Of a stretch of 40,623 bases of DNA, positions 16,395-25,083 are shown piece by piece; the first letter of the stretch is position 1; every line of letters begins with the position of its first letter. The notes under the pieces are model-generated. The model had not been told where the DNA came from. It saw only the letters and a list, made by a program, of their open reading frames with translations, and did not search any database. This DNA is from an uncultured Lachnospiraceae bacterium (GTDB taxonomy: Bacteria; Bacillota; Clostridia; Lachnospirales; Lachnospiraceae): positions 1 through 40,623 of the forward strand of contig CATOJE010000030.1 of assembly GCA_951800145.1 (NCBI GenBank), written 5' to 3'. Made by a program: the position numbers and the translations under genes.

Positions 16395-17804
16395 TTAAAA
16401 GCGGAAGTAAATAAAGGGATTGTATGTATTGCTTACCAGCAGCATAGTGGAATAAAACAGAATCGCCGCCATCATCACCACATCCCACAGATCAAACTTG
16501 CCCTCCCGGTACAGCCGTGCCTTCAGCCCCGGAAGCAGCTGCTGCATGGGCCCGCAGAGCAGCAGTCCGGCTGCTATGCAGAAAAACAATCTTGGATTGG
16601 CATACATCCACAGATTGTCCGTGCCCTTTTTCCAGCAAATCATATTCTTCAGCCACAGCTTGGCCGTGGTCAGCCGCTCTGCCCGAAACAACATCCATCC
16701 AAACATCACAGCCAGCATCGTGTAGCAATGGTTCAGCCACTTCCATGGATTTTTCTTCAGCCATTTTCCCAAAAAGAGCCGCTCCGCCACCAGAAGCACG
16801 CCATAATACATCCCCCACAGCACAAAGGTCACACTGGCTCCATGCCACAGGCCGGTTGCCATAAAGACGAAAAACAGATTAATGCAGGTACGCTTTAATC
16901 CCTTTCTGTTTCCTCCCAGAGGAATGTACAAATATTCCTTAAACCAGGTAGAGAGAGAAATGTGCCATCTGCGCCAGAACTCAGATATGGAATCCGCAAG
17001 GTAAGGGTAACGGAAGTTTTCCATAAAGTCAAAGCCGAACATCTTTCCAAGGCCGATGGCCATATCCGAGTACCCCGAGAAATCAAAATAAATCTGCAAT
17101 GTGTAAAGCAGAATCCCAAACCACACCAGCAGGGTGCCAAGCTCTGCCCCCGATAAAGCAAATATCCTGTCAGCCGCCTGGGCAAAGGCATTAGACAAAA
17201 TCACCTTCTTTCCCAGCCCATAGGAAAATCTCTTAATCCCATAGGCCTGCATATCCAGGCTGGTGCTGCGCACCTGGATCTGGGCCTCGATATCGTGATA
17301 TTTTACAATGGGGCCTGCAATCAGCTGAGGAAAGAATGAAATGTAAAGTGCTAAGTAAAGGGGATGCTTCTGAACGCGAATGTCCCCCCGGTATACATCG
17401 ATCACATAGGACAGCGCCTGGAAGGTATAAAAGGAAATCCCGATGGGAAGGCTGATGTCCTTTAACGCAATCGCCCCAGAGGTAAGCATATGGTTAACCA
17501 GCTCGATCAGGAAATTAAAATATTTAAAATAGGTCAGCAGACCCAGATTAATCATCAGGCAGGCGGCTAAAAGGCCAGCCCTCCCATACTTATGGGGAAC
17601 CATGGCCAGGGCTAGACCAAAGCTATAATTGATTACAATGGAAGCCAGCATCAGCAGGATATATTTCGGCTCTCCCCAGGCGTAGAAAAACAAGCTGGCC
17701 GCCAGCAAAATCATGTTCTTTCCCTGCTTCCATGGAATGAGATGATATAAAAAGAAAACTGCAGGAAGAAAAAACCAGATAAATAGTAAGGAGCTGAATA
17801 ACAT
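16395..17804 (-). CDS. MBOAT O-acyltransferase (AlgI/PatA/DltB-like)
   Basis: This 469-residue polytopic membrane protein has about eleven hydrophobic segments. It carries the MBOAT core: DFSGYSDMAIGLGKMFGF, the FWRRWHISLSTWFKEYLYIP loop with His281, and GLWHGAS with the invariant His321. Such proteins pass acyl groups from a cytoplasmic donor across the membrane. It is paired with the AlgX/AlgJ-like gene downstream, forming a two-gene O-acetylation cassette with its own extended -10 promoter. Acetyl as the donor group is inferred from the AlgI-like pairing. Confidence 0.92.
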   Translation of the reverse strand: MLFSSLLFIWFFLPAVFFLYHLIPWKQGKNMILLAASLFFYAWGEPKYILLMLASIVINYSFGLALAMVPHKYGRAGLLAACLMINLGLLTYFKYFNFLIELVNHMLTSGAIALKDISLPIGISFYTFQALSYVIDVYRGDIRVQKHPLYLALYISFFPQLIAGPIVKYHDIEAQIQVRSTSLDMQAYGIKRFSYGLGKKVILSNAFAQAADRIFALSGAELGTLLVWFGILLYTLQIYFDFSGYSDMAIGLGKMFGFDFMENFRYPYLADSISEFWRRWHISLSTWFKEYLYIPLGGNRKGLKRTCINLFFVFMATGLWHGASVTFVLWGMYYGVLLVAERLFLGKWLKKNPWKWLNHCYTMLAVMFGWMLFRAERLTTAKLWLKNMICWKKGTDNLWMYANPRLFFCIAAGLLLCGPMQQLLPGLKARLYREGKFDLWDVVMMAAILFYSTMLLVSNTYNPFIYFRF

Positions 17805-17856
17805 GATGAGACTCCGTATCCTCTCTTTCGTTTCACGTTTGTAAACATGCTTCCTT

Positions 17857-17885
17857 ATTATAGCATACCAGTTTTATAATGACAA
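17857..17885 (-). promoter_or_regulatory. Promoter of the O-acetylation cassette
   Basis: TTGTCA (17885-17880), 17 bp, TATAAT (17862-17857) with TGC directly before the -10. It lies between the subtilase stop codon and the MBOAT start. Confidence 0.75.
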
Positions 17886-17894
17886 ATTAAAATT

Positions 17895-18785
17895 TTAATC
17901 CTGAAGCAGCCTTTCTACATCCAGGATTCCCCATCCCTGCTGGTTATGGGGCAGGCCCAGATCTACCGCCCGATCGTGTATCCGCAGCTTTACCTCCACA
18001 TTAGTCATATCCGGATGCTTCTCCAGAAGCAGGGCGATGGCCCCGGATACCAGCGGGGTGCTCATGCTGGTTCCGCTTTTAATCTGATACCTCCCCTGAA
18101 AATTAGCACAGCTGACGATCCGGGAGCCTGGCGCCACAATATCCGGCTTGCAGATACAGGATGCGGTAGGCCCCCGGCCGGAATAATCCACCATGGAATT
18201 TCCCATCACTGTAATCTCCTTATGATCATCTGAGGTTCCCACCGTGATCACCTTTCTGCTGATCCCCGGCGTGGTGATGGTCATCTCCCTGGGGCCCTGG
18301 TTCCCCGCTGCCACGACCATCACGAGCCCGTCATCCCATGCGGCATCCACCCCCTGTACCAGTGCCGAGTCCTCTCCCATCACCTTCCGGTTAAAGGAGC
18401 CCACAGAAATATTTACAATGCGGATCCCATACCGCTCTTTATTCCTTCTGACCCACTGCAATCCCTCCAGCACATCTGAGGCATAGCCATTTCCCTTCTT
18501 ATCCAATACCTTCACACCGATCAGGCTGCACCCCGGCGCCATCCCCTGGAACCGTCCATTGGCAGCCCTTCCGCTGCCCCCGATGATCCCGCATACATGG
18601 GTTCCATGGGAATTATCGTCGTAGGGCATCACCCGTCCCCGGAGAACATCATAAAATCCTGTTACCCGCTCCTTAAAGTCCTGGTGCAGGTACACCCCCG
18701 TATCCAGAACCGCCACACCCACTCCTTTTCCGCTGAGCCCCTGGCAGCTCTTCCCCCAGTGCACCTGCCTCTTTACCTGATCCAT
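17895..18785 (-). CDS. S8-family (subtilisin-like) serine protease, no signal peptide
   Basis: All catalytic parts are present: Asp28 in VLDTGV, His60 in SHGTHVCG, the oxyanion Asn162 in AAGNQGP and Ser240 in GTSMSTPLVSG. The 296-residue chain starts almost at the catalytic core, without signal peptide or long propeptide, as in intracellular subtilisins of bacilli. Its role may be general protein turnover during stationary phase or sporulation; the substrate is unknown. GAGGAA precedes the ATG. Its promoter seems to overlap that of the divergent HIT gene. Confidence 0.92.
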   Translation of the reverse strand: MDQVKRQVHWGKSCQGLSGKGVGVAVLDTGVYLHQDFKERVTGFYDVLRGRVMPYDDNSHGTHVCGIIGGSGRAANGRFQGMAPGCSLIGVKVLDKKGNGYASDVLEGLQWVRRNKERYGIRIVNISVGSFNRKVMGEDSALVQGVDAAWDDGLVMVVAAGNQGPREMTITTPGISRKVITVGTSDDHKEITVMGNSMVDYSGRGPTASCICKPDIVAPGSRIVSCANFQGRYQIKSGTSMSTPLVSGAIALLLEKHPDMTNVEVKLRIHDRAVDLGLPHNQQGWGILDVERLLQD

Positions 18786-18819
18786 GCAATTTCTTCCTCA
18801 AACTCCACTCCCTTGCTTT

Positions 18820-18849
18820 AGAATATTCGATTTTTACTTTAATTGTCAT
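18820..18849 (-). promoter_or_regulatory. Subtilase promoter (candidate)
   Basis: ATGACA (18849-18844), 18 bp, TATTCT (18825-18820) on the minus strand. The -35 abuts that of the plus-strand HIT promoter. Confidence 0.4.
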
Positions 18850-18877
18850 TGAATTCGGCCGGATATCGTGATAAAGT
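18849..18877 (+). promoter_or_regulatory. HIT gene promoter (candidate)
   Basis: TTGAAT (18849-18854), 17 bp, TAAAGT (18872-18877). The divergent subtilase -35 shares base 18849, so the two promoters would compete for polymerase. Confidence 0.45.
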
Positions 18878-18921
18878 ATAGATTAAGTACTGAATCTAAG
18901 AGCACGGAAGGAGATTACCTA

Positions 18922-19362
18922 ATGAAAGACATGAATTGCGCATATTGCATGCAGGGCGAGCTGGTGGCAAAATTTGCCTATCCCGTATGCCAGATGAAGA
19001 CCGGATATCTTTATGTATTTAAGGAGCAGAGCAAGCGGGGACGAGTGGTTTTTGCCCATAACCAGCATGTAGGCGAATTAATTGAGCTGACCGATGAAGA
19101 GCGGAATGCATTTTTTGCCGATGTCGCCGCCGCTGCCAGAGCGGTTCACGCAGTATTTCACCCCGATAAGGTAAACTATGGCGCCTACGGCGATACCGGA
19201 CATCATCTGCATTTCCACCTGGTTCCTAAGTATGAAGGCGGCGATGAGTGGGGCGGTGTCTTCCAGATGAATCCTGGCAAGGTAACCTTGACTGACGCCG
19301 AATATGAAGAGATGGCCGAAGCGCTCCGCAAGGCGCTTAAGGAGGCCGGCGCGCTGCAGTGA
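18922..19362 (+). CDS. HIT-family nucleotide hydrolase
   Basis: The product is 146 aa from ATG 18922, chosen because GGAAGGAG lies about nine bases upstream. It begins with a CAYC pair and ends its core with the histidine triad GHHLHFHLVPKY (H-x-H-x-H). HIT enzymes hydrolyse or transfer nucleotidyl groups, for example from dinucleoside polyphosphates or adenylylated amines. The substrate here is unknown. The N-terminal CxxC may bind zinc in part. The SseB-like gene follows after 39 bp in the same direction. Confidence 0.9.
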   Translation: MKDMNCAYCMQGELVAKFAYPVCQMKTGYLYVFKEQSKRGRVVFAHNQHVGELIELTDEERNAFFADVAAAARAVHAVFHPDKVNYGAYGDTGHHLHFHLVPKYEGGDEWGGVFQMNPGKVTLTDAEYEEMAEALRKALKEAGALQ

Positions 19363-19401
19363 TGCTGCCGCCCCAAGAAGTTTAGAAGGGAACCGATTTA
19401 C

Positions 19402-20193
19402 ATGTCGATTAATAATAAATTCGCAGTCAAAAAGCTTCAAAGGCTGGATAATATTTACACGGTTTTTTCCACCTTGACCCGCATGCCCTATATTTCTTGT
19501 GACCAGGAAACCTTCGATGATCTGATCTATGTCTTTGCCGCAGAGCATGCCTGCCAGGACTTTATCAAGGAATTAGGGGAACAAAAGCGGCCGGGCGCTA
19601 TGATGAAGATCCCCAAGCCTCAGATGACCGGCTTTTTCAACAGCCTCCACGCCCTGGATGTAAATATGGTATCCTTCCGCGATGAGGCAGGCGAAGCCCG
19701 CATTGATGTGGAGGATTTGTCTCCCCGCCCGGATATGGAGAAAATCAAAGCTTCCAAGATTCCTCTGATGAATCCCCAGCTTACCCTCACCATGATTTAT
19801 TTCCTTCAGGAGCTTCGCCGCCCGGTCACTCACGATACAGCACAGCTGCGTGAGCTGGAGGAGGAGATGATTGCGAATCTGACAAAGGCACATTTTATCC
19901 TGGGAGTGGAAGCAGGCACAGAGGAGAATGGCCAGAAGCCGGAAGCAGTGAATATGAAAAATATCCGCATTCCTTTTATGAAAAGCAAGGAAGGGGATAT
20001 TTACCAGCCCATTTATTCTGATTTTGCAGAATTCCGCAAGTATGCCGGTCCCAAGGCCCAGTCCATGCGGATGCTTGACCTTACCTTAAAGCAGCTGCCA
20101 CAATTTATGATTAAAAACGCAAAAGGATTTGTGATCAATCCGGCCAGCGTGAATCTGGTCTTAACAGAGGATCAGCTGAAACGGATATTGTAA
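19402..20193 (+). CDS. SseB-domain protein
   Basis: The 263-residue soluble protein has a C-terminal pattern typical of the SseB N-terminal-domain family (PF07179): an FRKYAG segment, then QFMIKNAKGFVINPASVNLVL. An upstream helical-beta part of about 150 residues looks like a second, diverged copy of the same fold. SseB proteins in Firmicutes have no firmly assigned role. It is likely co-transcribed with the HIT gene and followed by an intrinsic terminator about 130 bases downstream. Confidence 0.75.
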   Translation: MSINNKFAVKKLQRLDNIYTVFSTLTRMPYISCDQETFDDLIYVFAAEHACQDFIKELGEQKRPGAMMKIPKPQMTGFFNSLHALDVNMVSFRDEAGEARIDVEDLSPRPDMEKIKASKIPLMNPQLTLTMIYFLQELRRPVTHDTAQLRELEEEMIANLTKAHFILGVEAGTEENGQKPEAVNMKNIRIPFMKSKEGDIYQPIYSDFAEFRKYAGPKAQSMRMLDLTLKQLPQFMIKNAKGFVINPASVNLVLTEDQLKRIL

Positions 20194-20257
20194 GAAAATT
20201 AAGAATTTCTTCATAATCTTTTCAAGGAACATTCAAACATTTTCTTAACCCCTGTGC

Positions 20258-20351
20258 TATACTAAGACCATAAGAAATGCACACGAATATTCCTTTTGAA
20301 ATTGAAAATCCTAAGAAAAGCAACCCCGTGCCGTCACACACGGGGTTTTTT
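20258..20351 (+). ncRNA. Candidate small RNA between sseB-like and lysA-like genes
   Basis: An extended -10 promoter core (TGC-TATACT, 20258-20263), but only a poor -35, is followed 60 bases later by a strong intrinsic terminator with no ORF of note between them. The predicted transcript, about 20270-20351, is roughly 80 nt. The core shares the 15-mer CTGTGCTATACTAAG with the uvrA promoter. It could also be a chance -10 in the 3' region of the sseB-like operon. Confidence 0.4.
20322..20351 (+). terminator. Intrinsic terminator
   Basis: AACCCCGTG (20322-20330) pairs with CACGGGGTT (20339-20347), followed by a T-run to 20351. It ends the plus-strand HIT/SseB transcript and may also act on the convergent lysA-like gene. 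Confidence 0.9.
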
Positions 20352-20356
20352 CTGTC

Positions 20357-21622
20357 CTAAAACTTTTTCAGCAGGTCGCAGAAGTCAAAGGTAGCAAAGT
20401 AATCCCTGGCTGTCTCTGCCCTGCGGATCCTCTCTACAGACCCGTCCTCCTTTAAAAGCAGCTCTGCAGAACGCAGCTTTCCATTGTAATTATATCCCAT
20501 AGAAAATCCATGGGCCCCTGTATCATGGATCACCAGATAATCTCCCTTTTCAATCTTTGGAAGCATCCGATCCACCGCAAACTTATCATTATTTTCACAG
20601 AGGGAGCCCACCACATCGTATTTATGGTCGCAGACCTCCTCCTCCTTGCCTGCCACGGTAATGTGATGATACGCCCCGTACATAGCCGGACGCATCAGAT
20701 TTACCGCACAGGCATCCACTCCCACATACTCTTTATAGGTGTGCTTCTCATGGATGGCCTGCGTCACCAGGCAGCCATAGGGCCCCAGCATAAAGCGGCC
20801 ACACTCTGTGCAGATAGCCACATCTCCCATCCCTGCAGGAACCAGAACCTCCTCATAAACCTTGCGAACCCCTTCTCCGATGGCAAAAATATCATTCGGC
20901 TCCTGCTCTGGCCGGTAGGGAATCCCCACGCCCCCGGACAGGTTAATAAATTCCACATAAGCTCCCGTCTCCTTTTGAAGCCTTACTGCCAGCTGGAATA
21001 AGGTCCTTGCCAGAGCCGGGTAATAGTCATTAGTCACTGTATTGCTCGCCAGGAAGGCGTGGATTCCAAAGTGCTTTGCCCCTTTTTCCTTCAGCAGGCG
21101 GAAGGCCTGGAACATCTGGTCTGTTGTCATTCCATATTTTGCATCCCCTGGATTATCCATGATGCCATTGCTGATTTCATAAACTCCCCCTGGGTTATAG
21201 CGGCAGCTGATGGTCTCCGGGATAAAGCCCAAGGTATCCTCCAGGCATTTAATATGAGTAAAATCGTCCAGATTAATCACCGCGCCAAGCTGATGGGCAT
21301 AGGCAAATTCCTCTGGCGGCGTATCATTTGAGGAAAACATAATCTCCTTGCCGGAAAATCCGCAGCCCTCTGACATCATCAGCTCCGTCATAGAGGAGCA
21401 GTCTGTCCCGCAGCCCTCCTCCCTTAATATTTTCAGAATAAATGGATTCGGCGTAGCCTTTACTGCAAAGTATTCCTTAAAGCCTTTGTTCCAGGCAAAG
21501 GCCTGGTGCAGCCTTCTGGCGTTCTCCCGGATTCCCTTTTCATCATACAGATGAAAGGGCGTGGGATAGGTTTTTGTCATTTCCCGGATCTGCTCCAGGG
21601 TAACGAATGGTTTCTTTTCCAT
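20357..21622 (-). CDS. lysA: Diaminopimelate decarboxylase-like enzyme
   Basis: The 421-residue fold-III PLP decarboxylase has the alanine-racemase-like barrel with the cofactor Lys in EYFAVKATPNP and the Gly-rich phosphate site in NLSGGVGIPY. ECGRFMLGPYG and a C-terminal beta domain with HDTGAHGFSMGYNYNG complete the pattern. LysA converts meso-diaminopimelate to lysine. The family also includes close relatives acting on other amino acids, so specificity is inferred. The start at 21622 is fixed by AAGGAGGAG; the longer reading adds eight codons without a ribosome site. It is separated from pyk by a strong terminator. Confidence 0.82.
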   Translation of the reverse strand: MEKKPFVTLEQIREMTKTYPTPFHLYDEKGIRENARRLHQAFAWNKGFKEYFAVKATPNPFILKILREEGCGTDCSSMTELMMSEGCGFSGKEIMFSSNDTPPEEFAYAHQLGAVINLDDFTHIKCLEDTLGFIPETISCRYNPGGVYEISNGIMDNPGDAKYGMTTDQMFQAFRLLKEKGAKHFGIHAFLASNTVTNDYYPALARTLFQLAVRLQKETGAYVEFINLSGGVGIPYRPEQEPNDIFAIGEGVRKVYEEVLVPAGMGDVAICTECGRFMLGPYGCLVTQAIHEKHTYKEYVGVDACAVNLMRPAMYGAYHHITVAGKEEEVCDHKYDVVGSLCENNDKFAVDRMLPKIEKGDYLVIHDTGAHGFSMGYNYNGKLRSAELLLKEDGSVERIRRAETARDYFATFDFCDLLKKF

Positions 21623-21654
21623 GATTCTCCTCCTTGTATCATTCATTTATAGTC

Positions 21655-21692
21655 AAAACGCCCATCACAAGCGAAACGCTTATGATGGACGC
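21655..21692 (-). terminator. Intrinsic terminator of the corA/rhomboid-like/pyk operon
   Basis: On the minus strand GCGTCCATCATAAGCG pairs almost completely with CGCTTGTGATGGGCGT (21677-21692 with 21658-21673, G-U pairs included), with a 3-base loop, followed by TTTT. Confidence 0.88.
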
Positions 21693-21718
21693 CTTTGTCC
21701 TGCGCTTTTCGTAACGTT

Positions 21719-23167
21719 TTATACAATGGGTACTACCCGCATAATATTCGTCTGGGTGGCTGGTTCATTCCGCCTTGTGTAGGATACCACGCCGGCAGTT
21801 ATAACGGTGATGTCCCCTCTCTCCACCAGCCCCTTCTCCTGAAGCTCTACCAGGGAATTCTCGATCAGCTCATCGGTAGACTCCGCCCTCCTTGACCAGA
21901 TTGGCTTCACTCCCCAGTAAATCATCATCTGACGTACCGCTGACATGTTAGGAGACATGCCGATGATCTGGCAGCCAGGGCGCCACTTAGACAGCATCTT
22001 CGTGGTATAGCCGGAGATACTGGGCGCTACGATCACCTTCGCGTGAAGATCATGGGCCGTGGCCACCGATGAATAGCACACAGCATTGGATATATTATGC
22101 CCTCCGGCGGACGCCACATGGCGGCTCTGATATGAGGTATAATCCAGGTGGGACTCTGTGTCCTCCACTATGGTCGCCATCATCTTTAAGGCTTCGATGG
22201 GGTACTTGCCCATAGCCGTCTCCCCGGAAAGCATCACCACATCGGTGCCGTCATACACTGCATTGGCCACATCGGTCACCTCAGCCCTGGTAGGACGGGG
22301 GTTCCGAATCATGGAATCCAGCATCTGGGTGGCTGTAATTACTACCTTACAGGCTGCGTTGCACTTGGCAATGATTGTTTTCTGAAGATAAGGCACCTTC
22401 TCCGGCGGGATCTCCACCCCCATATCGCCCCGGGCCACCATGATGCCGTCCGCCGCAGTAATGATCTCATCCAGATTCTCGATCCCCTCTGCATTCTCAA
22501 TCTTGGCTATGATCTGAAGATTGGCATTCTCCTCATTCAAAATTTCCCGTATCTCCCAAATCGCATCTGCTGAGCGGACAAAGGAGGCGGCGATAAAATC
22601 AAAGCCTTCCCGTATTCCGAACCGGATATCCTCCTTATCCTTTTCCGTCAGTGCCGGCAGCTTAATTTTCACATTGGGAACATTCACGCCCTTGCGCTGT
22701 CCCAGCTCGCCGCCATTAATAACGGTGCAGACAATGTCAGTATCCTTTACTTCCTTAACCACCAGCTCGATGAGGCCGTCATCAATCAGAATCCGGTTGC
22801 CTGCCGCCACATCTTCACACAGGCCGGCATAGTTAATGTGGCCGATGGTCTCATCTCCCACCACCTCCCTGGTGGTAAGCACAAACTCCTGTCCCTCTGT
22901 CAGCGTAACCTTCTGCTCATTCTTTAGCAGCCCGGTCCGGATCTCCGGCCCCTTGGTGTCCAGCAATGCTGCGATAGGGCGGTCTACCTCCTTCCGGATC
23001 TGCTTTAAAAGCTCCAGCCGCTCCTTATGCTCCCCATGGGTTCCATGGGAAAAATTAAACCGGGCCACATCCATTCCATTCTCTGCCAGCCCCTTAAGGA
23101 TCTCCGGGTCGCTGGTATTCGGCCCCATAGTACAGATGATTTTCGTTTTTTTCATTTTAAAATTCAT
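21719..23167 (-). CDS. pyk: Pyruvate kinase
   Basis: Pyruvate kinase makes ATP and pyruvate from phosphoenolpyruvate at the end of glycolysis. The 482-residue form begins MNFKMKKTKIICTMGPNTSD, with GGGAGG five bases before the ATG. An upstream extension of 36 codons is rejected because it overlaps the preceding gene and lacks family similarity. Conserved elements include ARFNFSHG, AKIENAEG, VARGDMGVEIP with the following helix, and ATQMLDSMIRNPRPTRAE. It lacks the extra C-terminal PEP-utiliser-like domain carried by many Firmicutes kinases. It is the last gene of an operon, 19 bp after the rhomboid-like gene. Confidence 0.96.
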   Translation of the reverse strand: MNFKMKKTKIICTMGPNTSDPEILKGLAENGMDVARFNFSHGTHGEHKERLELLKQIRKEVDRPIAALLDTKGPEIRTGLLKNEQKVTLTEGQEFVLTTREVVGDETIGHINYAGLCEDVAAGNRILIDDGLIELVVKEVKDTDIVCTVINGGELGQRKGVNVPNVKIKLPALTEKDKEDIRFGIREGFDFIAASFVRSADAIWEIREILNEENANLQIIAKIENAEGIENLDEIITAADGIMVARGDMGVEIPPEKVPYLQKTIIAKCNAACKVVITATQMLDSMIRNPRPTRAEVTDVANAVYDGTDVVMLSGETAMGKYPIEALKMMATIVEDTESHLDYTSYQSRHVASAGGHNISNAVCYSSVATAHDLHAKVIVAPSISGYTTKMLSKWRPGCQIIGMSPNMSAVRQMMIYWGVKPIWSRRAESTDELIENSLVELQEKGLVERGDITVITAGVVSYTRRNEPATQTNIMRVVPIV

Positions 23168-23186
23168 GATATCCTCCCTTTTTCTG

Positions 23187-24071
23187 TCAGTTTTTCTCCT
23201 GCTGCGGCGATGGCGCCGCCCCGGGATTCCCGGTGACATGCTGATGTGTATACAAATGATCCTGGCAATACTCATAGCTGCCAGCGCACTTGGAACAATA
23301 TCGGAATTCTATCTGTGCTCCATCCTCTTCTGTGCGGCCGCAGACCGCACACCGGTGGCGGGTCCGGCCTGCAGGCATCATTTTCACCTGTGTCTTAAAC
23401 TCCCGCTTCCGCTTCATCTCCTTAGGTGAAAATCTCCGTACATTCCTGGTTACCAGGAAAAAGAGCACCACATTCATCAGGGATAATCCCACCTCCAGCT
23501 TAGTGATAAGCGGGCCCCGTGCAAACTCATACATATAAATCGCAGTTTCCGCCACTGCCAGATATTTCGCCTTCACCGGGATCGCTCCGAAGAGGTAGAA
23601 CTGAACCTCCGGAAACATCAGGGCAACTGCTATAAACAGGGAAAAGTTCAGATAAACCGGCGTCAGGTAAACATTCACACCCCAAACCAGATACGCCGCC
23701 ACCGCCCCCAGCACATGGCCCAGGATTCCCATGAGAAAATAAACATTAAACCGAAAGGCCCCCCAGATATTTTCCAAGGTAGTTCCCAGAAAATAGTAGG
23801 TGGGGATAATCATCAGGTTCAGAAGGATTCCCATAAGATTAATCTGGAAGCCCCCGGCCATGGAAATAGGCGGATACATCATAAACGTGATAATCCTCCA
23901 GATCTGCCCGTGGAGAATCGCCCCTCCGTCCAGGCTGAGAAACTGGAAATAGATCATAGGATTAAAAAACTGGATCACCATGCCCAGGCCATAGAGCATG
24001 GCTATCATCTTCGGAACGCCCTGGATAGCATAGCGTCCATATTTTCGTTCTAATTTTTCAAAAAATTTCAT
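23187..24071 (-). CDS. Rhomboid-like membrane protein with C-terminal zinc-ribbon
   Basis: The 294-residue protein has about six hydrophobic segments, resembling rhomboid/Der1-like proteins (N-terminal amphipathic segment, a long loop after the first helix, GTTLENIWGAFRFNVYFLMG). The position where an active rhomboid has GxSG reads PVYLNFSLFIA, so the serine-protease motif appears absent and it may be a pseudoprotease. The cytoplasmic tail (from about 245) carries CAVC, then YCSKC and YCQDH, a likely zinc-binding unit. It lies 11 bp after corA and 19 bp before pyk. Function unknown. Confidence 0.65.
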   Translation of the reverse strand: MKFFEKLERKYGRYAIQGVPKMIAMLYGLGMVIQFFNPMIYFQFLSLDGGAILHGQIWRIITFMMYPPISMAGGFQINLMGILLNLMIIPTYYFLGTTLENIWGAFRFNVYFLMGILGHVLGAVAAYLVWGVNVYLTPVYLNFSLFIAVALMFPEVQFYLFGAIPVKAKYLAVAETAIYMYEFARGPLITKLEVGLSLMNVVLFFLVTRNVRRFSPKEMKRKREFKTQVKMMPAGRTRHRCAVCGRTEEDGAQIEFRYCSKCAGSYEYCQDHLYTHQHVTGNPGAAPSPQQEKN

Positions 24072-24082
24072 CGAATCATCCT

Positions 24083-25024
24083 TTAAAATAAGTCCTTTTT
24101 ATTAAAAATCCAGGCAACAATCAAGGTGAGGCACAGGGTAAAGCCTAAAACAATGGAAAATCCGTGGGGATGGGTGGCAAAGGGCATCCCTCCAGGGCTG
24201 ACATTCATCCCGTAAAAGCTGGCTACCATAGTAGGAATGGACATTACGATGGTGATGGTCGCTAAAAACTTCATGACAATGTTTAAATTGTTGGAAATCA
24301 CTGAGGCAAACAGGTCCATGGTTCCCCCCAGAACCCCGCTGTAAATATTCGCCATCTCGATGGCCTGCTTATTCTCGATAATAACATCCTCCAAAAGATC
24401 CGTATCCTCCGGATATTTCTTGATCTTCTCGCTTTTCATCAGCTTTTCCAAAACCACCTCATTCGAGCGGAGGGATGTGGTAAAGTACAAAAGGCTCTTC
24501 TCCAGCTCCTGGAGCTCTATAAGCTCCTGATTCCTCTGAGACTGGTGGAGCTTTCTCTCGATCGCCTCGCTTTTTTTATCGATGATGCGCAGATACTGCA
24601 GGTAAAGAGATGCATTTTTATACAATATCTGGAGAATGAAACGGGTTTTCATAAAGGTGTGGAAATCCCGCACCCTTCCATCCATAAAAACCGTAAGGAT
24701 GGAGGTCTCCTCCAGGCAAACTGTAATGATCATATCGTCCGTCATCACAATTCCCAGAGGAATGGTAATGTACCGATCCTTCTCGCTCCGCTCCTCGATG
24801 GAAGGGATATCTACCAGAATCAGGATATAATGATCCTCTACCTCAATACGGGAACGCTCCTCCTCATCCATAGGTGCCCGCAGATGATCCGGGTCGATCT
24901 GGTAGGCGTCGGATATCTCCAATATCTCTGTGGCAGTGGGGTTGGTCAATGCTATCCAGGAGCCTGGAAGCCTTTCATCCTTCTGATGGATGATGCCTTC
25001 TTCTGTCTTGAAAATCTGTATCAT
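24083..25024 (-). CDS. corA: CorA-family magnesium/divalent cation channel
   Basis: CorA forms a pentameric channel for Mg2+ (in some cases Co2+ or Ni2+). The 313-residue protein has a soluble alpha/beta N-domain, a long helical stalk (about 130-250) and two C-terminal membrane helices. The signature YGMN ends the first helix (GMN 272-274). The selectivity loop after GMN reads VSPGGMPFA rather than the common MPE type, so ion preference is open. The start at 25024 has GGGGAGG at proper distance; the longer reading adds 17 codons. It heads the operon with the rhomboid-like gene and pyk. Confidence 0.92.
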   Translation of the reverse strand: MIQIFKTEEGIIHQKDERLPGSWIALTNPTATEILEISDAYQIDPDHLRAPMDEEERSRIEVEDHYILILVDIPSIEERSEKDRYITIPLGIVMTDDMIITVCLEETSILTVFMDGRVRDFHTFMKTRFILQILYKNASLYLQYLRIIDKKSEAIERKLHQSQRNQELIELQELEKSLLYFTTSLRSNEVVLEKLMKSEKIKKYPEDTDLLEDVIIENKQAIEMANIYSGVLGGTMDLFASVISNNLNIVMKFLATITIVMSIPTMVASFYGMNVSPGGMPFATHPHGFSIVLGFTLCLTLIVAWIFNKKDLF

Positions 25025-25083
25025 GCTTATCCTCCCCTCTGCTTTATCACAGTCGCAGCCGGTTCCCTGCACCATGCCATTTC

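Noticed and set aside
23168-23275. Longer N-terminus for pyruvate kinase
   Set aside because: The extension is arginine-rich, overlaps the upstream gene by 89 bases and lacks family similarity, while the shorter start has a strong ribosome site.
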